Source: Methylohalomonas lacus (GTDB lineage: Bacteria > Pseudomonadota > Gammaproteobacteria > Methylohalomonadales > Methylohalomonadaceae). From it: DNA of 64,000 nt. Below are positions 17,904 to 25,359 of the stretch, piece by piece. The DNA lies in contig NZ_JANUCT010000007.1 in assembly GCF_024808875.1 (NCBI RefSeq), positions 1-64,000 of the forward strand, written 5' to 3'. The position numbers and the translations under genes were made by a program. The notes beneath the pieces are model-generated. The model did not search any database and had not been told where the DNA came from. It saw only the letters and a program-made list of their open reading frames with translations. Numbering within the stretch: position 1 is the stretch's first letter; every line of letters starts with the position of its first letter.

Positions 17904-18383
17904 TCAGGCATTGAGGTAACCGTGCGCCCCCAGCACGGCCGCGGCCACTGTCACCATACTGAGCGTCAGCAACAGCCCGTGCAGTCGCTGAATCAGCTGC
18001 AGCCGGGCACCAGCTTGCGGCGCCGTCAGCGCCTGCCGATGGCGCCGCTGGTGCAGCGGCTCGATAACGAACAGCACCAGCGTAAACAGCAGCCAGATCG
18101 CGGCCATGGCATGCATCCACCAGTAGCTGATATCCAGCAGTCGCTCCCACGCCGCAAGCCGGTGCGTGAGGTAGAAACCGGTCAGTCCGGCAACCGTAAC
18201 CGAAAGCTTCGCCTGTCGGGAAAACCCCGCCTCCAGGTCGGCGAACTGCGCCAGCGCCATGACCGCGTCTGCCTGGCGCCGCAAAGCCGGCAGCAGGACC
18301 AGTGTCACCAGGCTGACCCCGCCAATCCAGTGCACGACGGCGAGCACATGCATAGCCCGCGCCAGAGTAATGTCCGTTGGCAC
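17904..18383 (-). CDS. Four-helix membrane protein, CopD-like
   Basis: About 159 residues from GTG 18383, which has GGGGA eight bases upstream and begins five bases after the DUF454 stop. Four predicted helices with membrane-facing histidines (MHVLAVVHWIGG near the N-terminus, YWWMHAMAAIWLLF, LIQRLHGLLL), a pattern that recalls CopD/cytochrome b561-like haem or copper membrane proteins. It is the last gene of the nnrS operon, suggesting a role in NO or metal stress, but function is not established. Confidence 0.65.
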   Translation of the reverse strand: MPTDITLARAMHVLAVVHWIGGVSLVTLVLLPALRRQADAVMALAQFADLEAGFSRQAKLSVTVAGLTGFYLTHRLAAWERLLDISYWWMHAMAAIWLLFTLVLFVIEPLHQRRHRQALTAPQAGARLQLIQRLHGLLLTLSMVTVAAAVLGAHGYLNA

Positions 18384-18387
18384 GCCA

Positions 18388-18762
18388 CTATCCCCGATCG
18401 GAGACAGCGTCCGGCCGCGTGACCAGAAACACGCCCACCGCGGTGAAGATCGCCAGCTGCAGCAGTACAACCCAGGCCGGCACACTTAACCAGAGACTGC
18501 ACAGCAGGCCTGCAGCCATGACAATGAATGCTGCCCACTTGGCGCTGCGATTGACGGCGCCGTAACGACGCCAGTCCGCGAGCACCCGGCCGAGCGTCGG
18601 ATGCTGCAGCAGCCAGTCGTGCAGGGTGGGCGAACTGCGCGCAAAGGCAAACGCCGCCAGCAGCAGAAACGGCGTGGTCGGCAGCAGCGGCAACACGATC
18701 CCGGCGATACCGGTACCCGTCGCGGTCAACCCTACCAGCACCCATAGCGGCCGCATCAGCAT
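18388..18762 (-). CDS. DUF454 (YbaN-like) inner-membrane protein
   Basis: 124 residues. Matches the DUF454 signature: GIAGIVLPLLPTTPFLLLAAFAFARSSP is seen here as GIVLPLLPTTPFLLLA and FARSSPTLHDWL, then two more helices. ATG 18762 overlaps the end of the nnrS gene, indicating translational coupling. YbaN homologues often accompany haem or NO-stress genes; their biochemical role is unknown. Confidence 0.85.
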   Translation of the reverse strand: MLMRPLWVLVGLTATGTGIAGIVLPLLPTTPFLLLAAFAFARSSPTLHDWLLQHPTLGRVLADWRRYGAVNRSAKWAAFIVMAAGLLCSLWLSVPAWVVLLQLAIFTAVGVFLVTRPDAVSDRG

Positions 18763-19886
18763 GCTATTTCCCCACGCCGCTTCAGGCCCCTGCCTGGCGT
18801 CAGTGCGCCGAGCAATAGTGCCAGCAATAACAGGTAGGCCAGCGACCAGGCGCCACTCGCCAGCCACAGGCTCGTCATGGTGTAACCCGGCAGATGGACG
18901 GCCAGTAGCCGCAGCAACGTGGCCAGCGCGATCAATACTGCCGTCGCGTAAAAAAACGGTCCGGCGGCCGCGGCCTGCTGCAGATTGATCAGATGCACGC
19001 GCGCGGCAATCGTGATCGACAACGTCCCCAAAGCACCGATGGTAATAACATGCATGGCGCCGCTGTAACCATTGCCAAGCAGCAGTGTCGCGCCCAGCGC
19101 GAGCAGGCCGATCGCCAGCCAGAAATAACCGGCGCCAAGCGCAAACAGATCCGCTCGCCGGCACTGCCAGAGCCGCCAGCGAATCAGGCGCAGTCCCGCG
19201 ATCAGACCGGCTGTCAGCAGGACCAGCCCCGTTGCCATCCGCCAGCCCGGCACCACACTCAGTACGGCAGCGAGCACCAGTAGTATGATAAGCGCCGCTT
19301 CCAGTGACGGCTGCACGCGGGCAGTCAGACGGCCGCCGCGGCGCTGAACCTCACCGGCAGCAGCGGCGGCAATAATCCGCCCGCCCATGAACAGCATCAA
19401 CAGGCTCAGCAGGATAATGCCGAACAGTAGCAGTGGCGCCGGCGCGAACCACTGCAGGTCGACAAGGACCTGGTAGCCTATGGGTAGCAGAAACAGCACC
19501 AGAACCAGCGGCGCGATGCTGCGGTTGCGCCACTTTTTCGCTGCCAGCAGCTTGGGCACGACAAACCAGGCGGTCACCAGCACGAAGGCCGGGGACAGAA
19601 ATCCCGTAACCACGCTGGCGGGCGCGACCAGGGCCGCGATCCGGGCAGCCAGCCACAACGCGAATATGCCATACAACCGTGGCCGCGGTTGCGGCCCCAG
19701 CAGGTAGCCGGCGATCAGCGCCAGGACAAACCCGAACAGCATCTCGCGGCCGTGGCCGGCGGCCAGGCCGGCCGGCCAGGACCAGCCGGCCAACAGATTG
19801 GCCATGGACAGGGGAATGAGTACGGCCGCATGCAACGCCGCCGCCGGAAAGAACAGCCTCTGGGCTGGCAGTTTCGATCGGGCCAT
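18756..19886 (-). CDS. nnrS: NnrS family haem/copper membrane protein (second copy)
   Basis: 376 residues from ATG 19886 with about twelve helices. NnrS landmarks: FFPAAALHAAVLIPL, GREMLFGFVLALIAGYLLG, MGGRII and HVITIGALGTLSITIAARV, including conserved histidines. NnrS proteins protect cells against NO stress and iron-nitrosyl formation and are usually regulated with denitrification genes. This copy is more divergent from the one at 20987-22132 and lies downstream of it in the same minus-strand operon. Confidence 0.87.
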   Translation of the reverse strand: MARSKLPAQRLFFPAAALHAAVLIPLSMANLLAGWSWPAGLAAGHGREMLFGFVLALIAGYLLGPQPRPRLYGIFALWLAARIAALVAPASVVTGFLSPAFVLVTAWFVVPKLLAAKKWRNRSIAPLVLVLFLLPIGYQVLVDLQWFAPAPLLLFGIILLSLLMLFMGGRIIAAAAAGEVQRRGGRLTARVQPSLEAALIILLVLAAVLSVVPGWRMATGLVLLTAGLIAGLRLIRWRLWQCRRADLFALGAGYFWLAIGLLALGATLLLGNGYSGAMHVITIGALGTLSITIAARVHLINLQQAAAAGPFFYATAVLIALATLLRLLAVHLPGYTMTSLWLASGAWSLAYLLLLALLLGALTPGRGLKRRGEIAC

Positions 19887-19932
19887 GCCGGATCGGTTTA
19901 CTGACACGCCGGATGTCACCTGGCTGTATCCC

Positions 19933-20256
19933 TCACCGCTCCAGCAATTTGAGCTTGTCGGGCACACCGTCCCATTCGTCGGCATCCGCCGGCGGATCCT
20001 TCTGCTCGCTCAGCACCGGCCACTCGCGACCCAGTTCCGCATTGACCTCCAGGAATTGATACTGGTCATCGGGCACGTCATCTTCGGAATAGATGGCGTT
20101 GACCGGGCATTCGGGCTCACACAGGCTGCAGTCGATGCATTCATCCGGGTCGATGACCAGCATGTTCGGGCCTTCGTGAAAACAGTCCACCGGACAGACC
20201 TCGACGCAGTCGGTGTACTTACACTTGATACAATTTTCGGTCACGACGTAGGTCAT
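19933..20256 (-). CDS. fdxA: Seven-iron ferredoxin
   Basis: 107 residues. Two cluster motifs, [16 protein letters not shown] (the [3Fe-4S] type) and [13 protein letters not shown] (the [4Fe-4S] type), followed by the long C-terminal tail typical of Azotobacter-type FdxA. It is a low-potential cytoplasmic electron carrier. Located between hemerythrin and nnrS genes, 18 bases after hemerythrin, so it may supply electrons during nitrosative stress. Confidence 0.93.
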   Translation of the reverse strand: MTYVVTENCIKCKYTDCVEVCPVDCFHEGPNMLVIDPDECIDCSLCEPECPVNAIYSEDDVPDDQYQFLEVNAELGREWPVLSEQKDPPADADEWDGVPDKLKLLER

Positions 20257-20273
20257 GTGTCAGCTCTCATTCA

Positions 20274-20918
20274 TCAATCCGTTACACCGCCCCGCGGCAT
20301 TAGTCGCCGTCCGTCTCCGGAACAGGCGGGACAGGTTGACTCGTACTGCTCCTGCAGTAGCGTCGGATCGGCGCCCATGGCCTGCAACGTCTCTACCAGC
20401 AGATCGTATTCCCGATCAGCCTGGGCGGCGAACAGCGGATCGGCGCGCCATTCGAAGCGGGTCAGCAGGGTCATCCAGTCGGACTGCATCAGGCTGTCGA
20501 TCAGGGCCGGGAATACGTCTGTCTCCTCGCATTCGAGATGCTGCCGGTAGGCGGTCAGATAGGCATCCCCCTGGCGAACCAGGTCAGGACGCGCCACCGG
20601 CAAGTCATTAAGCACCGACTCGAGCAATGAACGCAACTGCACTCCCTGGTTCGTCATAGTCTCGTGCTGACCGGCGAGCGTGTCGATCACCGGTTTCAGG
20701 TCCGTTCGCCGGCTTACCAGGCGCTCGAACAGCAGGTCCTCGAAGACGTGATGATAGCGATCCGGATAGTAAGTCAGGTAATGCATGACCTGATACATCA
20801 GCGCGTAATCCGGTCGATCGCCGCGATCGACGGCTGCTATCTGGTGTTCAAGTACGTTCAGCAGGGTCTCGATCTGGCGGTGATCCTGCTGCAGACGTTC
20901 TAGGGCTGAATGGGGCAT
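20274..20918 (-). CDS. Hemerythrin-domain (HHE) protein
   Basis: 214 residues. Di-iron ligands of the HHE fold are recognisable: LQQDHRQIETLL (His12 region), HVFEDLLFERL, HETM and HLECEETDVFPAL. The C-terminus adds CPACSGDGR, a CxxC pair not part of the core fold. Hemerythrin-domain proteins such as YtfE bind or release NO or oxygen and are common NsrR targets. A candidate operator lies 45 bases upstream. Not YtfE itself: the N-terminal ScdA segment is absent. Confidence 0.85.
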   Translation of the reverse strand: MPHSALERLQQDHRQIETLLNVLEHQIAAVDRGDRPDYALMYQVMHYLTYYPDRYHHVFEDLLFERLVSRRTDLKPVIDTLAGQHETMTNQGVQLRSLLESVLNDLPVARPDLVRQGDAYLTAYRQHLECEETDVFPALIDSLMQSDWMTLLTRFEWRADPLFAAQADREYDLLVETLQAMGADPTLLQEQYESTCPACSGDGRRLMPRGGVTD

Positions 20919-20962
20919 GGTCCACTACCTCGCAATCCGGTGAAGTCGCTTTACTCTAAATG

Positions 20963-20977
20963 AGTATGTAATATACC
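20963..20977. promoter_or_regulatory. Candidate NsrR operator 3 (upstream of hemerythrin gene)
   Basis: AGTAT-GTAAT-ATACC in the 68-base gap between nnrS and the hemerythrin gene. On the minus strand it follows TTGACT (20990-20985), a plausible -35 element, and covers the -10 region. Confidence 0.5.
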
Positions 20978-20986
20978 AGTTTAAAG

Positions 20987-22132
20987 TCAAGTCACCGCCT
21001 GGCGTTTTTCCATCAGGAGGGGTGTGTATACCAGCGCATACAGCAAAAGCGCCAGGCTCCAGAGCAGGCCCGCCCCGACAAGCAGCGTATTGATGCCAGG
21101 ATAGACGCCCGCCAGAACCCGCAGAACGGCGGCCAGCGACATCAGCACGAAGGCAACGGTGACCGCCGGATGCGCGGCCAGCGGCCGACCGCTGTGGCCG
21201 AGCGCCACCCGCGCCATCATGCCGAGCGTCAGGCTGCCCATCGCACCGACCATGAGGGCGTGAATACCCACGGACCAGACCAGCTCCGTCGTACTGTGCA
21301 GCGCGAGCAACAGCAGACCCGCCGGCACCCAGGCATAGCCCAGATGCAGCACCCAGAGCAGCGGCTCCGCCAGCGTGTGCCAGGGTTTCCAGGCCAGCCA
21401 GCGCAACAGCACCAGTACGGCGGCAATGACCAGTAACGCGGCCAGCGCTGGCGTACGCCCCAGCCACAGATAGGCGGGAATCAATGCCAGACAGGCGAGG
21501 GTTGCCGCCCAGTTCAGCCAGGGCCACTGCAGCGGCGCGGCCACGGGCAGGCGCCGTTCGGTAAAGAACGGAATGACGCGCCCGCCCATGAACACCAGCA
21601 GCGTCACTACCAGCAGCACGGTCACATCCTGCACCGCAGCAGTGACACCAGCGACGATGCCGTGCCACTCCAGATGCAGCAGCAGATTGCAGCTCCAGAA
21701 AGCCAGCAATAACAACAGTAAGCTGTAATTGCGCCGATTGCCGGCCGCGATCAGCGTGTGGCCGGCGATACCGGCCAGCAGTGGCAGAAAGGCCAGGTCG
21801 ATGATACTGACCACCCCCAGCGGCAGTCCGCCGGGCATGACAAAGGCCAGACGTCCGGCCAGCCACACGCCGAACAGCAGCGCCAGCTGGCGGCGCGTGA
21901 CGAGCCGCAGGCCGGTCCAGTTCTGCATTGCCGTCAGCAGAAAACCGGCCAGCACCGCCATGACGTAGCCGAACAGCATCTCGTGTGCGTGCCATTGCAG
22001 CGCCGGGATCGCCCTGTCAATGGCCAGCCCGAACTGCAATAGCAGCAGCCAGAGCAGCATCCAGGCGACACCCAGCCAGGCTGCCCCCAGGAAAAACGGC
22101 CGGAAGCCGTCCGCAAGCCAGTCATTATTCAT
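20987..22132 (-). CDS. nnrS: NnrS family haem/copper membrane protein (first copy)
   Basis: 381 residues, about twelve helices. Conserved NnrS features: DGFRPFFLGAAWLGV, WHAHEMLFGYVMAVLAGFLLTA, FMGGRVIPFFTERRL and GIHALMVGAMGSLTLGMMARVALGHSGR seen as HALMVGAMGSL and MMARVALGHSGR. It is the first gene of the minus-strand NO-stress operon and is divergent from narK1, sharing a control region with operator 4. Function as for the second copy: protection against nitric oxide. Confidence 0.93.
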   Translation of the reverse strand: MNNDWLADGFRPFFLGAAWLGVAWMLLWLLLLQFGLAIDRAIPALQWHAHEMLFGYVMAVLAGFLLTAMQNWTGLRLVTRRQLALLFGVWLAGRLAFVMPGGLPLGVVSIIDLAFLPLLAGIAGHTLIAAGNRRNYSLLLLLLAFWSCNLLLHLEWHGIVAGVTAAVQDVTVLLVVTLLVFMGGRVIPFFTERRLPVAAPLQWPWLNWAATLACLALIPAYLWLGRTPALAALLVIAAVLVLLRWLAWKPWHTLAEPLLWVLHLGYAWVPAGLLLLALHSTTELVWSVGIHALMVGAMGSLTLGMMARVALGHSGRPLAAHPAVTVAFVLMSLAAVLRVLAGVYPGINTLLVGAGLLWSLALLLYALVYTPLLMEKRQAVT

Positions 22133-22290
22133 GCGCAGAAAACATCTCCACCAATAAAGCCCTCAGTCAGGGGCCGGCGATGCAAACGCTGCGGAATATT
22201 TCGCAGCCCGCGTCATTGCCGTGCCAGCCAAGTCAACTACAGTTGTCATTATCGTTCGTTCGAATTCTGCTTGACGTACCGCCTTAAATC

Positions 22291-22305
22291 AGTATCTAAT
22301 TTACC
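22291..22305. promoter_or_regulatory. Candidate NsrR operator 4 (nnrS/narK1)
   Basis: AGTAT-CTAAT-TTACC. Flanking bases are also shared with site 2 (TTTACCTGTTT), so conservation extends beyond the 15-base core. Confidence 0.55.
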
Positions 22306-22396
22306 TGTTTAAATTCGCGGGTCAACCGCTGCCCGCCGGTAAGGCAAAACCAGCGCCCGCGATAACCGGAACAATCCGCATCAGGGGTTTTTGAAG

Positions 22397-22528
22397 ATGG
22401 CGCCAGGCAATTCAGAAACGCAACCGGCATTTCGCGGCAGTCCCGTCCAGGCACTGGTCGACGCAACCATCGGCTTTGGCGCCGGATTAATGGCTCCTAC
22501 GACTGCAAGCGACGACCGGAGGAAGTGA
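22397..22528 (+). CDS. Possible 43-residue leader ORF before narK1
   Basis: ATG 22397 to TGA 22526-22528 encodes about 43 residues, Ala/Gly-rich, with no recognisable motif. Its stop codon lies four bases before the narK1 ATG and the narK1 Shine-Dalgarno (GGAGGAAG) overlaps its last codons, so it could couple translation. A purine-poor region precedes it. It may be chance. Confidence 0.3.
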   Translation: MAPGNSETQPAFRGSPVQALVDATIGFGAGLMAPTTASDDRRK

Positions 22529-22532
22529 AAAA

Positions 22533-23894
22533 ATGCAGCCGTTGGATGGGGTGACACCGCGGGACCAGTACCAGGCACTCGGCATGAGCACACTGGCGTT
22601 CACGGTGTGTTTCGCAGTCTGGACGATTTTCTCCGTCATTGGTGTGCGGATTCAGCAGGATCTCGGCCTTTCGGATACCCAGTTCGGTCTCCTGGTGGCG
22701 ACACCGATATTGACCGGTTCCATCAGTCGGGTTTTCCTCGGCATCTGGACAGAGCAGTTTGGTGGCCGGCTGGTATTCACCCTGCAGATGCTGCTCACCG
22801 CTATCTGCACCTGGCTGCTGGCCAGTGTTACCACCTATGAAATGTTCCTGGTAGCAGCGCTCGGTGTCGGCCTGGCCGGTGGCTCGTTCATCGTCGGCGT
22901 AACCTATACCTCGCACTGGTTCAGCAAGGAAAGACAGGGCACCGCACTGGGGATTTTCGGTGCCGGCAATGTTGGCGCGGCGGTCACCAATTTCGGCGCA
23001 CCGTTTCTGGTCGTCGCCTTCGGCTGGGAAGACACAGCCCGGGTCTATGCCGTCGTTCTCGCGGTAATGGCAATCACGTACTTCCTGTTTACGCGTGAAG
23101 ATCCCATGACGATCGCCCGCCGCCGCGGCGAACGGCAGACGGCCTCGGTCCTGATGCAGCTCGAGCCACTGAAGTACCTGCAGGTCTGGCGTTTCGCGAC
23201 GTATTACTTCTTTGTCTTTGGCGGCTTCGTGGCGCTGGCTTCGTGGCTGCCCAAATATTATGTCGGCACCTACGGACTGGAGCTTCAGGCGGCCGGCATG
23301 CTGGCCGCCGCCTACTCACTGCCCGGTTCGGTATTCCGGGCATTGGGTGGATGGATGTCGGACAGGTGGGGGGCGCGGTTCGTCATGTATCTGACGTTCA
23401 TCGTTTCACTCATCTGTCTGTTCATTCTCAGTTACCCGGAAACCCGCTATGTAGTCAGTGGCATCGAAGGGCCGATTGAATTCTCGTTCGGCGTGAATGT
23501 TGCGCTATTTGCCTTTCTCACGATCATACTGGGCTTTGTCATGTCACTGGGCAAGGCCGCCGTCTACAAGCACATCCCGGTTTACTACCCGGAACATGTC
23601 GGCTCGGTCGGTGGCCTGGTCGGCATGATCGGCGGACTCGGCGGTTTCTTCCTGCCTATCGCCTTCGGCGCCATGAATGACCTGACCGGTGTCTGGACCA
23701 GCTGTTTCATGCTGTTGTTCGTAATCGTCCTGATTAACACCATCTGGATGCACCTGGCCATACGGGCGATGGAAAAACGCAAGTATCCGGCACTCGCCAG
23801 GGCACAGGAACTCAGCGATTTGCCGGATCAACCTTATGTCATGAGTGATTCGCCCAGAACCGGCATGCATAACCATCGCAATACCCACACATAA
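22533..23894 (+). CDS. narK: Nitrate/nitrite transporter NarK (type I-like)
   Basis: 453 residues, major facilitator superfamily with twelve helices. Nitrate-signature glycine-rich segments are visible: GVGLAGGSFIVGVTYTSHWF and VGGLVGMIGGLGGFFLPIAFG, as are substrate-binding arginines near helices 2 and 8. Strong Shine-Dalgarno GGAGGAAG. First of two tandem narK genes leading into narGHJI; in such pairs one is usually a nitrate/proton symporter and the other a nitrate/nitrite antiporter. It is the shorter, NarK1-like member. Confidence 0.92.
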   Translation: MQPLDGVTPRDQYQALGMSTLAFTVCFAVWTIFSVIGVRIQQDLGLSDTQFGLLVATPILTGSISRVFLGIWTEQFGGRLVFTLQMLLTAICTWLLASVTTYEMFLVAALGVGLAGGSFIVGVTYTSHWFSKERQGTALGIFGAGNVGAAVTNFGAPFLVVAFGWEDTARVYAVVLAVMAITYFLFTREDPMTIARRRGERQTASVLMQLEPLKYLQVWRFATYYFFVFGGFVALASWLPKYYVGTYGLELQAAGMLAAAYSLPGSVFRALGGWMSDRWGARFVMYLTFIVSLICLFILSYPETRYVVSGIEGPIEFSFGVNVALFAFLTIILGFVMSLGKAAVYKHIPVYYPEHVGSVGGLVGMIGGLGGFFLPIAFGAMNDLTGVWTSCFMLLFVIVLINTIWMHLAIRAMEKRKYPALARAQELSDLPDQPYVMSDSPRTGMHNHRNTHT

Positions 23895-23909
23895 AGAGAA
23901 AAAACACTC

Positions 23910-25304
23910 ATGTCGAATCGCATTAACTTGTTGACCCCCAAAGGCGCCGTGTTGAACGACTGGCGTCCGCAGGACGAACAGTTCTGGGAACAGGAAGGGC
24001 AGCGGATCGCACGGCGCAATCTCTGGATCTCGATCCCGGCCCTCCTGCTGGCCTTCTCGGTCTGGATGGTCTGGAGTGTGGTGATCGCCAAGCTGCCGGC
24101 GATCGGTTTCGATTTCAGCACCAATCAGCTGTTCTGGCTGGCCGCACTGCCGGGGCTGTCCGGCGCCACGCTGCGTATCTTCTACAGCTTCATGGTGCCC
24201 ATCTTCGGCGGCCGCCGGTGGACCGCGCTATCGACTGCTTCCCTGCTGTTACCGGCAATCGGCATAGGCTTTGCGGTACAGAATCCGGACACGAGTTATG
24301 TCACATTCCTGCTTCTGGCACTGCTGTGCGGCCTGGGTGGCGGCAACTTTGCTTCGTCCATGGCCAACATCTCGTTTTTCTTTCCGAAAAAGGCCAAGGG
24401 TAACGCCCTGGCGCTCAATGCCGGCCTGGGCAATCTCGGTGTCAGTGTCATGCAATTTGTCGTGCCGCTGGTCATTACTGCGGGCGTATTCGGAGCCATC
24501 GGTGGCGAACCGCAAACCCTGAGCGATGGCGAAAAAATCTGGCTGCAGAACGCCGGCTTCATCTGGGTTCCGTTTCTGGTTCTGGCCACTGTCGCCGCCT
24601 GGTTCGGCATGAACGACATTGCCTCCGCGCGCGCTTCCTTCAGCGAACAGGCGATCATCTTCAAACGCCGGCACAACTGGATCATGTGCGTGCTGTATAC
24701 CGGCACCTTCGGCTCGTTTATCGGTTATTCGGCGGGCTTCCCGCTGCTGGCAACCAATCAGTTCCCGGATGCCGGCGCACTGCGATTCGTCTTCCTCGGC
24801 CCGTTGATCGGCGCCCTGTCGCGTGCGGCCACGGGCTGGATTTCCGATCGTTATGGTGGTGGCCGCGTCACCCTGGCGGTATTCATCACCATGATTCTGG
24901 CGGTATTCGGTGTGTTGTTTTTCCTCGGGATCAAGGAGCAGCCGGGCACCTTCTGGGGCTTCTTTGCCATGTTCATGCTGCTGTTTTTTGCTACCGGTGT
25001 GGGTAATGCCTCGACCTTCCAGATGATACCGGTGATCTTCCGCAAGGAGGTCGCGCGCCTGATGCCGGAACTCAATGAACAGCAGCAGATTCGCCAGGGC
25101 GACAAGGAATCTGCTGCCACAATCGGTTTCACTTCGGCGATTGCCGCCTACGGCGCCTTCTTCATCCCCAAGTCCTATGGCACTTCCATCGATGTTACCG
25201 GCGGGGCAGAAGCCGCGCTTTACGCATTTATCGGTTTTTACGTGCTGTGCCTGTTTCTGACCTGGTGGTACTACACCCGACGTAACGCCGAAATCCGATG
25301 CTGA
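23910..25304 (+). CDS. narK: Nitrate/nitrite antiporter NarK (type II-like)
   Basis: 464 residues, twelve helices, MFS. Features: RNLWISIPALLLAFSVWMVWS at the first helix, LPGLSGATLRIFYSF, LCGLGGGNFASSMANISFFFP and GPLIGALSRAATGWISDRYGG. These match E. coli NarK better than the preceding gene does, suggesting the nitrate/nitrite antiporter. It begins 15 bases after narK1 and narG starts 55 bases after it, with no terminator between. Confidence 0.93.
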   Translation: MSNRINLLTPKGAVLNDWRPQDEQFWEQEGQRIARRNLWISIPALLLAFSVWMVWSVVIAKLPAIGFDFSTNQLFWLAALPGLSGATLRIFYSFMVPIFGGRRWTALSTASLLLPAIGIGFAVQNPDTSYVTFLLLALLCGLGGGNFASSMANISFFFPKKAKGNALALNAGLGNLGVSVMQFVVPLVITAGVFGAIGGEPQTLSDGEKIWLQNAGFIWVPFLVLATVAAWFGMNDIASARASFSEQAIIFKRRHNWIMCVLYTGTFGSFIGYSAGFPLLATNQFPDAGALRFVFLGPLIGALSRAATGWISDRYGGGRVTLAVFITMILAVFGVLFFLGIKEQPGTFWGFFAMFMLLFFATGVGNASTFQMIPVIFRKEVARLMPELNEQQQIRQGDKESAATIGFTSAIAAYGAFFIPKSYGTSIDVTGGAEAALYAFIGFYVLCLFLTWWYYTRRNAEIRC

Positions 25305-25359
25305 TATTTCATTTTTTCAAAAAGTTATTGCTGAATGCTGACCAAGCGGAGTATATGCG

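Larger units (their letters stand above)
22133..22532. promoter_or_regulatory. nnrS/narK1 divergent control region
   Basis: A 400-base intergenic region holding operator 4 (22291-22305), a minus-strand promoter for nnrS (TTGACC at 22325-22320, TAAATT at 22303-22298) and a plus-strand promoter for narK1 (TTGACG at 22271-22276, 16-base spacer, TATCTA at 22293-22298). I see no convincing FNR/DNR box TTGAT-N4-ATCAA. A possible 43-codon frame lies at 22397-22528. Confidence 0.55.
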
